Part shown: positions 24,600-35,363 of the stretch, in pieces
Position numbering within the stretch: the stretch's first letter is position 1
Layout: every line of letters begins with the position of its first letter
Assembly: GCA_028673005.1 (NCBI GenBank)
Contig: CM054118.1
Span: forward strand, 90,434,858 to 90,498,857
Direction: 5' to 3'
DNA length: 64,000 bases
DNA from: Tanypteryx hageni
Taxonomy: Eukaryota; Arthropoda; Insecta; Odonata; Petaluridae
Made by a program: the position numbers and the translations under genes
The notes under the pieces: model-generated
Told to the model about the DNA's origin: nothing
Databases searched by the model: none
What the model saw: the letters and a program-made list of their open reading frames with translations, nothing else

Positions 24600-25640
24600 G
24601 GAGATCCTTCCACTCAGAAAAGTGTAGTAAGACCATATGTATAAGAGAATGTTTGTGCAATGCTCATTGCATCAATTTTTGCTTTTACATCCATTATTCT
24701 TTCTCTTTTCATTTTACTTTTTGGTTTCAATAAACACTTCCATGCTATGCTGATGCAATAGTCATCATCTTTATTAAAATTGGATGGTGGTTTTTCTATA
24801 ACAGTTGCCTTGTGAATAAGTCGGGGAAAATAACATTCTTCCTTTGTAAGCACCCTAGTGTCCTCATGCCTTATATTGTGGCCCAGGCCTGAGCATGTTT
24901 GTTCGGCAATTAGTAACGTCCCTCGATTGCATGTTGGACATAGCTCTTTTGTTTACACCTGATCAACATTGAATAGGACACCCTGTTTGGCCTACGTACA
25001 CTTTTTTGCTGCTGCAGGACATCTCGTAGACCCCTTCAGTTAATAGTAGGTGTAGTGCATCTTCGGTGGATGTCAGTTATTCATTAACTTTGCACACTGT
25101 ACCAAAGGAGATGAAGATGTATTCCTTAGACAGAACTCTCGCAATACATTTGGACGTGCCACTGATGTATGGAGATTTAGCTTAGGTTGTGGGCTTGAAT
25201 TGTTCCTCTTATAATTTCTGTCAGGGGTCTAAATTATATCGGATCAAGGCAGTGCTGTAACTGTTATTCATAAGATCCTTGTGTTTTTGTTCCTCCTCTT
25301 CATACAGTGACTCTGTGTTTGTGAGCACTTTTGCCCTGTAAAAGGTTTTTATTACTGAAACTTATTTTGGGGATGGCGATGGGAAGCTTGGGGTAAGTAC
25401 TGCCCCATGTATGTCTTCTTTCAATGAACAGTATGTCCCAGCGTTCCATTGGCCTCTTCTTAACAAGAACATCAAGGAGCAGGAGGCATCTTTTCTTTGG
25501 TTTCTGTAGCAGACTGGATATTAGGATGAACTTGGTTGAGTTGTTGATGAAACTCTTATAGTTAGGCCAATTAAAAATTGTCATGTGCTTATCATAGCCA
25601 GCACGATGGCCATAAACTGCATTGGCATAGAAAAATAACC
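24600..25640 (-). pseudogene. Penelope-like retroelement, C-terminal RT/GIY-YIG remnant
   Basis: On the minus strand, 25584-25300 has YKSFINNSTKFILISSL and LDVLVKKRPMERWDILF followed by a degraded form of the conserved block that precedes the linker. At 25040-24975 the frame reads EGVYEMSCSSKKVYVGQTG, a GIY-YIG nuclease core (G-V-Y...Y-V-G-Q-T-G). At 24853-24614 there is LTKEECYFPRLIHKATVIEK, matching the region after the nuclease. Penelope elements are known to pair a reverse transcriptase with this nuclease. Stops and frameshifts are frequent; the 5' part (most of the RT) is absent, consistent with 5' truncation. Confidence 0.7.
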
Positions 25641-25797
25641 ATTCAGTTTTAACAGTTTGCTTATTGCATCAAAATGATGTTGAAGTGTATATTTGAACCA
25701 AAAGGTAATAGGAAAGGAGAAGACAGTAACAGACCTAACAGTTCAAAAATGAAACTAGTTGTTACAGAAGTATGTATATATGTAGTCATGCCAGTCA

Positions 25798-26644
25798 CCA
25801 TATTTACCCTAATCCAAGACAACCCCTTTTAGTAGACTGAAAACAAAAAAAATTTTGACAATCTCTCACTGACTGTATTTGGTGTGTATTTTGAACACAC
25901 ATATTCAGTATAGGTATTATAGTTCATTCATTAATTGAAATGTTTTGTTACAAATTTTTGTTTGAGAAAAAAAGAACTTCTTAAATGTATTTTTAAATTA
26001 ATACTTTATTAATTGAATTCCGGGTCGTAAGTTTGCAATGAAAAATTTCCGTAGATACGATTACTTTATCTTACAGTTCATTTGTTTAAAAAACTTCAAT
26101 TAAACGCATAACCATACTTCCTACGGTTCTATAATAACTCATTGCGGTCAGTTTGTCGTGCATCAATACATCGCATGACAAACTCATAGCATGTCAATTC
26201 ATTTCACGATAAATTCGTCACAAGAAAAATTGGAAGCTGAGACACCATGGCCAGTGAACAGCAGGGGGAGACACTTTTCCAAAAGAAAATTTCTTAATAT
26301 TTCTATAATACCAGATTGAATCGCAATTCCCTTTGTGAATTATGCAAGACACATTGGATGGTGTATGGCATGGAGTGTCTCCCAACCCAACAAGTGTATC
26401 CCCCAGTCGTACACCAGTCATGGTATGGTACCTTCCAATTTGTCTTGCAACGAATTTGTCTAGTCATGAGTTTGTCAGGTAACAAATTAATGTGCCACAA
26501 ATTGAAGCATGACGAATTGACATGCGATCAATTGACCACGATGTTTTGATGGTATACCACTTTGTACTCAAGTTTAAGATGCCCCCCGATTTTTTCCAAG
26601 CTGAAATTTGAAAAAAACCTCGTCTTGGATTCAGGTAAAAACGG
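25798..26644. mobile_element. pogo-type MITE, about 850 bp, with nested foldback
   Basis: Left end CCATATTTACCCTAATCCAA then GACAACCCC; right end CGTCTTGGATTCAGGTAAAA then ACGG. Subterminal CTCACTGACTGTATTTGGTG and CATATTCAGTATAGGTATTA recur at 53700 and, inverted, at 57650. No transposase. A separate foldback occupies 26145-26538. Confidence 0.7.
26145..26538. repeat. Foldback element inside the pogo MITE
   Basis: The arms 26145-26275 and 26405-26538 are inverted copies, e.g. CGCATGACAAACTCATAGCA against CTAGTCATGAGTTTGTCAGG, and GAGACACCATGGCCAGTG against CACCAGTCATGGTATGGTAC. Within each arm the motif TTTGTC/GACAAA recurs. The centre is about 130 bp. Confidence 0.65.
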
Positions 26645-27128
26645 TTTATCAACAAACACTTTGCCCCTGAAGATGCAATGACTGTGAAACATCAAAAATG
26701 GTAATGATCTCCATGCAGGTAACCTGCAACAGCATTAACTGTTGCTGCCAACCTTTGCCTCGACATGTCCTTATTATTATTGTTATGGTCGAACCTCCAT
26801 AATCCGATAACTCCCCTAATTTTGCATTGTCCCCAAGTTCAGCATGTTTCCCAAGAACTGCATTAAGATATAACTAGGCTTGGTAGTTCTCAACATTTAT
26901 TTTTCTTCAAAATCGAGGACTAAAATTGACATATTTCCAAAGAATCAGCAACAAATATCGACATTTATTTTTGTCCATTCTAATGGTTTTTATCTAGAAA
27001 AGTTTTATTAATGTAATTCCTTCGAATTTAATTTTACTAAAAGTGTATAAATGACAATAAGACTTCTTGAATGCTATGTTTGTTGTTGTCTAAATTTTGG
27101 TAAATGTGTTGTTGTAGACTTAGACCGC

Positions 27129-27482
27129 TATAGTGCTTTTCAGACGAGATGGTGAGTGAGGAGGTAAAAGAGAAAGTAGACGGGGGCGAGACACTGAGCG
27201 AACCAATAGGAAAGAAGGAGAGTGAACCTAAGCATTCGAAAGCTCATTCTCCATTGAGTCTCTCTAGTGGTAACATTGTGTCCGAGTGTACTGTGTTACC
27301 ACATTCGCGATTTCCCTTTAAATGCCTGCCAAACGTTATGTGTGTTCCGGTGGTGAGTTGGTAATGTCTAGCATGAGCTTTCTGCTAGGAGGCACTACCC
27401 CACCTCTTAGCAGCAGAGACATACGAGCAGTCCAGAGTACAGTCGAAATCTGACCCGCCATCTCATCTGAAAAGCACTATAA
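27129..27482. mobile_element. TIR element (MITE), 354 bp, superfamily unknown
   Basis: The ends TATAGTGCTTTTCAGACGAG at 27129 and CTCATCTGAAAAGCACTATA at 27463-27482 are inverted repeats of about 24 bp. The interior is less AT-rich than the surroundings. A 71-codon frame at 27149-27364 lies inside and begins next to the terminus; it has no known domain and I do not call it a gene. No target duplication is convincing. Confidence 0.6.
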
Positions 27483-29053
27483 CCTGGAACAGCTAATTTT
27501 TCTGAATAAATCAGTGTATATTTTAATCATTAATTCGCTCCCCTTATTCATCATGGTCATGTTTAAAAAATATGATGTGAATATAATATTCAGCCAACTG
27601 TATGAATGAATATCTTAATGAAAACTTCGTACTTGGTTGAGTAATAAATGACTATGAATGCAGAAAAAGCACAGATTGTGCATATGAAATGATGCTCCAA
27701 CAGCAATGCAAAAGAAACAGCATGGGGTACACTCTCATTCAGAGGATAGATTGTATAAATTTTATGAATGTGCTTTTTAAAATACAATAAGCATGGGCAC
27801 CCACAAAACGGGCAATATGTATAACATGTAACCAACCAACGAACAGATATGGGCTTTTATGTGTATTATGTGCAATATTTTGTGAAATGTAAGGGGGTGC
27901 AAATGCCCCCTCTTGCCCCTTATTGTGGGTGCCCATGACCATAAGGACATCTGACGATTGGTACTCATTTCTCAATTCGGGAAAACCTTGTTTGCCTCTT
28001 GTTGGAGGTTGGCAGATCTTGCACAGAAGACACAATAGATGTCCCCTGACTTTTCTGTAAATTAAGTCTGAAGTGCATAGGGAAAGTCAGATCTGGTCGA
28101 GGGTAAAGACACAGTGCAATAATTCAATCATATTGGTTTTTCCCTCTACTCTGACTGTGGATCTCGGGGCAGCTCAGTAAGTGTAAGTGACATAAGCAAT
28201 ATTAGAAAACAAGGTGTAGTGAATTCCGAATGGCGTGTGGTCATCTGGTATGACAAATACTGACATTCTGTTCAGTTCTGGACATTTGGCGATAAAACAT
28301 ATTAAATTTGCGTGTGATAAACCAAATTTAAAAATCACGACATAATTTTGTAGAAAATGTAGCAGTTAAAATTCAACACTTATCAACGACAATTCATGTT
28401 CGTTGAATTTAAAAGTCAGTGTTTATCTGCATTTATCGATTTAAATCAAATCCTACCAAGCCTAGATATAGCAGTTGGTAGTCAAGTTTAATATATTGTT
28501 GTAATATATATTAACCCCTCAAGAATGATTCTTAAATGACAATCTATGATTTTAATGCTACAGAATGCAATGTGTTTTTCAATAAATTTCTTAGAAAATA
28601 AACAAAATTAAAGTCCAAATAATAAGTAATAGTTAGCGCTATTGGTTCACTATATTTACATGTATAATTTTTGTTAGCACTGTTTCATTATGAATATATT
28701 TTATACTTACAATTAATTTCAGCATTATTGGATGTGCAATAAATTTCATATTGTGATCAGCACGTAGAGGAGCATTCTGAAAACTATAGGGTATCTTTCT
28801 TATTCATCTCTTTAAGCAAACAACACATTTCCTCAATCCTACTATCATCTTTCCTGAAGGAGATTCTCTTCTAACAAGGGGAGGGTCAGACGGTCCATCA
28901 CCGAATCTTTTCAAAATCTGCACACACGTAGTACATGTTAAGGACTATTGAGTGTGCAAGCAGTAGTGCGCACCTCTCAAGCATTCTCGAGAAAATCAAC
29001 CGAGAATATTGACGCGCTAAACTTATACGGGCGAATCAAGCTCCTATTTGCAA

Positions 29054-29126
29054 GCCACTACGGTGTTATGGTTAGCATTCTGGACTTCTAACGGAGAGTT
29101 CGCTGGTTCGAGTCTATCCATCTGCA
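29054..29126 (+). repeat. tRNA-like sequence (SINE head or pseudo-tRNA)
   Basis: TATGGTTAGCATTCTGG has A-box form and GGTTCGAGTCT, 35 nt on, has B-box form; between them ACTTCTAACGG resembles an Arg(TCT) anticodon loop. The acceptor and T stems do not pair well, so it is not a working tRNA. It may be the promoter of a SINE whose body is 29100-29500 and whose only visible copy is here. Confidence 0.4.
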
Positions 29127-29799
29127 TTTTTAAATTTTTTTCTCGCAGTCGTGATGTTGTTTTAACATTAACAATAAATAATGGAAAATTACATGCGTTT
29201 ATATATTTTTTGTATTTTAAATGTATTTTTCTAATTTTTCACTTTTATTTGTCATTTTTGCTTTCTTTTTATTATTTTTAAATCTTTTAACTTCGACATT
29301 TCCTTCTTTACGTACTTTTTCACGTACTTATACTGATAATAATGAATGAATGTAAAGAATACCCATGAGTAAAATATTAACAAATGAATTTGTAAATAAA
29401 TTGAACACATTTTATACAAAATGCAGTGTATAAGGGAATGAAGAGTGAAAGAGAGAATGATGCATTTGCTGTGTCCTCCTCCCTAGAACGGCATTGCAAG
29501 AGTTAACTGCGATTTCTTTTTGATATTTCTATTGTTTAATTCATCATTATATACATTCACAAACCAATATTTTCACTCCAGAATCATGTTAGGTCATACT
29601 GATGGGCGACTAGAGCATCCAGCTGCTGATTCCGATGCAGGAGTGATCTCTATGCAAACAGAAAAAGCCTTGAGACTCAGTGTACAATATATTGTATATA
29701 GGTACAAAGAAAGGGGTAAAAGTGAGAAGCCCACTGTTGCAGTAGATGTTATCTCTCAGATTGGAAGACGAGAAATAAAAGAAGGTAGCAATCAACTCG

Positions 29800-30300
29800 A
29801 ATAGTATCCATGCTAAGGCAGTAAACCTGCACAGTCATTTACAGAGAAGAGAAGCAGACCCTTCGACTGCCAATTACGGCATTGGAGTTGATTCCTTTCT
29901 GTGTATGGCAAAGCATTCGCAGCATTTAAAGGCTGGTTTGTTTAGAAAGCATCAAACTTTCATAACCTCTGTTATAAAGGTAAAGCTGCCGGTACTGATG
30001 ATGTTGCTGCTTTTAACTTCCCTGAGTGTGTAAGACTTGTGTGTGTTCTGAAGGATACAATCCACAGCAAATTTTAAAGCACATGAGAATGCTTTATTTT
30101 GGAATTGCATTCTGAGCAGAAAGTATATTTCATGGAAAGAGTACCAGGCTTCACGGCATCAAAAAATGGACGGACACTTGTGTTTTGTAAAAATATTTAG
30201 GGTAACTTGAAGTGCAAACTTGTTTACCACACTTAAAATCCCCGAGTTATAAAAAGCTCTTTTCATCAGACCTTACCAGTTCATTGGAGATAAAATAAAA
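29800..30300 (+). pseudogene. Tigger (TIGD1-like) transposase fragment, heavily decayed
   Basis: In shifting frames the order of a Tigger transposase can be followed: IHAKAVNLHSHLQ near 29806, FKGWFV near 29925, KGKAAGTDDVAAFNFPE at about 29975, FMERVPGFTASKNGRTL near 30133, then NLKCKLVYHT and NPRVIKS near 30205. Each block matches the known order seen in the better copies at 36400-36850 and 47780-48060. The start (29520-29800) is open for 94 codons but not recognisable. No termini were found. Confidence 0.55.
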
Positions 30301-30608
30301 GACTTAGATAACTTAAAAATTATTTGAAGCTTGGTTTGTCAACTTTTTCAATCAAATTTTTCATTTAAGTTCTCTTTTATACATTTCTATTAGTGCTAGA
30401 ATTCACTAAATTTGAAACCAGTCTTTTTAATTTTAAGAGTATATCACTGCCCATAAAAGCGTATACTTGTTAGAAACTTAGACAAAATATCAAATGAGAA
30501 TTGAAATTTGAGTTTTTATCTTTAAAGTTATCACAAAAGTAGATATGGATTGAATAAGCTCTGAAAAAACTTCCTGGTTAAATTAAAGTAGTTTTAAGGG
30601 CATACTAA

Positions 30609-32304
30609 CCCTTCGAGTGTCAATGTCGCTCTGAGTGACACAGAAAACCTGCTAAAAATGCCAGCGTTGCTCACAGCGACTCCTAATTTATTTGCAGTAA
30701 CTTTAATATAAAGGCAATTTAAGGACTTAATGGTTTGGTTATAGGTTTGTATGGAGTCCAAGCTATGTTTTTCTGCTTAATATGACATTATTGCGATATA
30801 TTGAACGTAATTGCGATTTAAGTGTTCCTTTAAATTTCTGTGTCACATTTAGATTCAGTAATTTACATGTCTTTTTAAATTCAAATATCTTCAGAACTAA
30901 TTGTGATAAAATATTGAAACAAACCATTTTATGAAAAAAACATCAATAAATGCATTTATATATTCTGGGACGTCTTTCTTTTACAAACTCAACACTTTCA
31001 AAGCCACAGGGATGTGGCTATGGGAAAAATAGGGCTTTTTTTTCTTTGAATACGTGTTCCCTAAAGTCAGTATTTGTTTGCCCACTACTTCAATGCTCTG
31101 TCATCATCTTTGTCTATCTAGAGGAGTTCGTAGCTTATGTGGGTGAATCATTCTTCTGTGTCAGATGGGTGGAGTCATTATCCTGAGTCGTAGTTGAGAA
31201 AGGAGATACAACAGTGTTATAGGCAGAGAGTGATCATATAGAGTGTACACTCCCCTAGTGTGTGATATTTTGAACAAAAAATAATTGGAGGAGGAATAGG
31301 AGGAATTGCAAGCAAATAATTACTAATAATGAGCCAGGGTGGATACACCCATTCAACACACTGAAATGAGCATGACAAAACATTAAATAGCCATATTTCA
31401 AAACCAAGACTCCTCCAGCTTTCATTGCTAACATACTGTAAATTTTGATCTCAATACATATTGGAATTTGAAGGAAATGGCTCAAGTATTTCGAAAAAAG
31501 ATTAAGCACAATTTCACTTTCCTAATCTCCTGAAGATGTGGATAAAAAATAGAAACAAGCTCGAATGAGTTCTATGTTGTAATAAACCAAGAATTCCAAT
31601 ATACATACAAGGGTTACCATTCAATAATAATAATAGGAGACCAAAATTGGAAAAGTCAGTTATGAGGATAATGCACCAGTTCCCTCTCATTTATATGGTG
31701 CTAAGCAGCTACCACAAAGAAAATTGCACTTATGTAGTGTGTGCTCAAGGGCAACACACAAAATACGACCAAGAACAGTTTGTGTGAAGGTCTGCAACCA
31801 AGATGTGTAACTAAGCACAAATATTAATATGTATTCCACTATTGAGTATCCTAATGCATTGTATTTGTTTTTTTTAAAAGTATTTTTCACCATTATCTTC
31901 CATTGTTATGTGTATATGTTATGAAAGTAATTTCCATATACATAATATTGAATTTTTGTAATTTTTTTTAAATATTGCCATAATTTACATTCTTTGTTTT
32001 TTATCAATAGCATTTCATGTTCTTTCAAATAATAGTCATTAGTTTTATATTTTGCTATGAATAATATTTCGAAAATATTTTTTATAACAACTACTGTCAC
32101 AATAAATATTAATGTGGATTAAATATTTAATTGGAATATGTTAATTAATAATAAAATAAGTTTGCTATATATTGTAAAAATTTCAGGTCTTCTAGATGAA
32201 AATTAACAATGTAATAGCTATTCTCCAAAAACACTGCATTTTTCACCAAAACTGCTTGGCACTTTTCAGGACAATTTTACCTATTTGAGTTGGCACTCAA
32301 AGGG
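30609..32304. mobile_element. piggyBac-like element, 1.7 kb, no intact ORF
   Basis: The left end CCCTTCGAGTGTCAATGTCG and the right end, reversed, CCCTTTGAGTGCCAACTC are inverted and carry the CCCTT start common in piggyBac. The flanks are CTAA (30605-30608) and TTAA (32305-32308), i.e. the TTAA target with one change. Internal open frames are short and without a recognisable transposase, so it is non-autonomous or very old. Confidence 0.6.
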
Positions 32305-32859
32305 TTAAGACAAATTCTGTGTAAATTTTTTCCTGGTTATTGTCTATGTTACCATTCAAAGGTGAATCTGTATTTTGTAAGAATGCATGTTTAAAATTAG
32401 TGGGTGTAGACAATTTTAATGTACCAGATGTATTTTTTATTAATATTTTGTCTATTGGAAGCCCTGTTTTCATATCAATTTTAGATATTAAATAATATTC
32501 ATGGAGGTTCTCACCTCTAAAAATTAACAATTAGTTGCATTATCATTATGGAAATATAAACGTTTTACAGAAATGTTAAACTATTTCTTTCATGAAAAAT
32601 CTCACCTTACTAAAGTACATATTTCTCTTATGTATTTTTCTTTTTGTTACTTACCAGCTCACTTAATCCTACAAATATGTTAGAATGATATTGGCTATAA
32701 TTATCATTCTGTGGAAATAGATATTCCATTATGTAATGGAAATATATTTGTGACAATATTACTGAAATTCCCATAAATTGGTATTTTTGTTGGCTTTTCC
32801 AATTAATTTTTTTGCATCTTTTTTGATAATTAACTTTGTCAATGCATTGTTTCCTGTAG

Positions 32860-32952
32860 AAGATTCCTACGAAGGATATTCAAGTTCTGCTGGCTACAAC
32901 ACTGGAGCCAGTTATGATGACATGGGAGGAGATTACTCCTCTAATTCCTATG
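32860..32952 (+). CDS. Small symmetric coding exon, serine/tyrosine/glycine-rich
   Basis: The acceptor is GTTTCCTGTAG at 32859 and the donor TATG|GTGAGT at 32952/32953, a strong consensus. Both ends are phase 1 and the exon is 93 bp, so skipping it would keep the frame. It encodes 31 residues, beginning EDSYEGYSSSAGYN and ending DYSSNSY, with several acidic residues. The open frame also runs 82 bp upstream into the intron, but the pyrimidine tract and AG set the border. It lies alone between two TE-filled introns of about 10.6 and 17.0 kb. Confidence 0.8.
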
Positions 32953-33435
32953 GTGAGTTTCCTAAAACAGCAGTTATCAAAATGATTTTCAGGGTGGTTT
33001 AGCATTTTCATTAGAAGATGGTTGTTTTGCTATTCTTAAAGTCTTGAATCTAAAGTGTTTAAACTTTCTCTAGTGAATGAATGAAAAATAATACTTAAAA
33101 CCACAAAAAGAAAATAAAAAGCATGTGGACTTAGTGTATCAAACAGTTCAGTTTAAGGGAGGTTGCTCCTTGTCAGAAAGTTCTTTGTGTTAGCTAAGTA
33201 GGACTTTTACAGATTGTAAGTAGGACATTCCAAAATTTAATCATATTTTCACGGTTACTCTTAGGAGAGAAAAAAAATGATTGACTGCAAGACCACTTGG
33301 CAACTACAGTGGAATTAGTTGAATGCGTTCTCGTTTAAGACGTTTTCCACGTAAGACATTCAAATCTCTTGGTCCCAAAAATTAATTAATTAAGGGTACT
33401 TTATTCTTGGATAGTGTGTGAAAAAATTCGATTTA

Positions 33436-34461
33436 CGGTAAATACCCACGTATAATGCACACTTTTTTTTCCGAAATATTTGAGTTAAAAATTAGGATGC
33501 ATGTTATACGAGGGTACAAAATCTTCCTATTTTTATTTGACAATTGACAATTTCGGCACAGTAATTACTGCCTGTATCCTCATAATTTTATTGGTGATTT
33601 TTACGAAAAGTAAGATGGATAATACTTAAAATTTATTAATTAATTCTACAAACATTCATTAATTAGATATGAAAAGAATGAATTCAGTATTTATTCATTT
33701 TAAAAGCCAAGAAATACTTTGTCACCGGACCATTCTTCTTCGAAGTTGTTATCGTAATCGGCATAATACGCATGACGTCACCCTACACCAGCGCCCGGCC
33801 TGGTGGTGAGGTACTGGTACTACTTACAATTAGAAACAATGGCAGCTGATGCCTTTGAGTATGCTGGGAGTTGATGCTTCTTGTAGAACTAAATCAAGTT
33901 ATCGTTCCCTACCTTTCTCTCAGCATTCATATGTGGTTTATTCTTGATTCTTAGAGTCTGTAGTTAATTAAGGTTATTTGCTATTGTTTTTACGTGCTCC
34001 CGAGTGTTCTAATAAGGGTAAAACTGAAGGTTGGGCGAACCCGTCCACCTCAGGCGTGACAAAAACGTATGTAAAAAACATAGGATTATCATCATTCCTT
34101 CATTTTATTAGCTCAAAGAATGTCATATGCCATACTATGAAATTAATATAATTCGATTTATTTTGTTTATCCTAATATCACCTTGTAAGTAAACATAGAG
34201 TATGTAATTGAGTTAGCTGACGTTCTTTTGGAACGTTATTCGAAAATTTCATTTCGCCCTTTCATTATATAACCAATACATAATACCAATAATTCGATCA
34301 TTGCCTTAGAACACGTTACACCATCTGTTTGATTCTGGAACGGTAACGCTAAAAAAATCTGTGCGCACTATACGCGGGTATATAAAAAAATAATAGATTG
34401 CGAGGCTGAAAACCACCCTGCGCGTTATACGAGGGTGCGCACTATACACGGGTATTTACGG
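33436..34461 (+). mobile_element. TA-target TIR element, full copy (copy 2)
   Basis: The left end CGGTAAATACCCACGTATAA and the right end ACACGGGTATTTACGG are inverted repeats (about 27 bp with mismatches), flanked by TA at 33434-33435 and 34462-34463. The empty site is preserved in a related sequence at 2750-2751 (GATTTA|CTCAAAAATGG), which proves the boundaries. Length is 1026 bp with no transposase. The CGGTAAATAC terminus resembles the CGGTAAATAC ends of the pogo-type elements elsewhere in the window, so mobilisation by a pogo/Tc1-mariner-type enzyme is likely but inferred. Confidence 0.8.
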
Positions 34462-34463
34462 TA

Positions 34464-34721
34464 CTCAAAAATGGCTATAAGAATTTTGATTAAAATCCAT
34501 CCAATCATACAGCCTGATGTCACAAATAGTACTAACTAAACCATATATCCCAAATAATTACTGTCTATCAGTGGCATTGAAATATATGATAAACTATGGT
34601 TAACTTTAAATTATAAGCGTTGTTCTTTTACAAGCATACACAGTGAACCAAACATGTATACATATATGAGAAAGTTTGTGCAATGTATGCTGAGCCATTT
34701 ATTTAATTTGTATATTTTTTC
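34464..34721 (+). repeat. Dispersed repeat, copy B (carries the 33436-34461 insertion)
   Basis: Continues the repeat interrupted by the TA-target element; the left portion is at about 33395-33435. Upstream, 33306 onward (CAGTGGAATTAGTTGAATGC, then TTCTCGTTTAAGACG) looks like a Tigger-type terminus and may be the left end of this repeat. A right terminus was not identified. Confidence 0.55.
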
Positions 34722-35363
34722 AGTTGGATTCTTTTAACATAATGCATTTTTCTGAAACCACAAGATACTAAAACTAATACATGATAAAAATTTAGAATAT
34801 TCTTACTTTTCAAAGCCGCTACATGTTGCTAAAAGTTCACTAGAATGACATTGGCTGAGTAGCAAAGCAGGGATATCACATTATAACCCACGCCTTGCGT
34901 TCTTTCCCCATGCACATACATAAAGATTTAGCTCGAAGTCACGAAAACCGCTAATGTAGGCATGACAAAATTTTTTCTGTAATTTATGGGGCCACTTACA
35001 TAAGTGCGGGTTTACGTAAGTCGAGGCTAACATAACCCAGGGTGTGCCTGTACAGAGATTTCTCTCTGGTCTCCATTTACTCCCATTACAGAAAATATTC
35101 TTTCTGTAAATGCAGACAATGCTGGAATGCTACATATATATACGATACTATCTGGAATAGATTTTTGAAATTTCCACTTTTTGTGTGTGTCACCACTATT
35201 CTCCAGAATTATCACATTTTCCAATACTCACCAGCAGCAATTAGATGAAAATTCTCTTTAATTGGTACAAGTTCTTTAAATAATTTGTTCATACTAAGCC
35301 CTAAAATATTATTTAAATTTAGTGTGTCAGCGATATTGCAGAAATATTGGTACTTTGGGAATA

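Larger units (their letters stand above)
22294..32859 (+). other. Intron, 10.6 kb
   Basis: Starts GTTAGT and ends TTCCTGTAG. It holds the MITE at 22880, a Penelope-like fragment at 24.6-25.6 kb, a pogo MITE at 25.8-26.6 kb, a TIR element at 27.1 kb, a tRNA-like sequence at 29.05 kb, a Tigger fragment at 29.8-30.3 kb and a piggyBac-like element at 30.6-32.3 kb. The spans 22294-22879, 23656-24590, 27483-29050 and 32309-32859 show no clear feature. Confidence 0.7.

Noticed and set aside
29054..29126. tRNA-Arg(TCT) gene
   Set aside because: A and B boxes look good but acceptor and T stems do not pair.
34980..35052. Tigger-like right end (GTAAGTCGAGGCTAACATAA...)
   Set aside because: It does not match the left end at 33306 or any other end in the window, so no element could be delimited.
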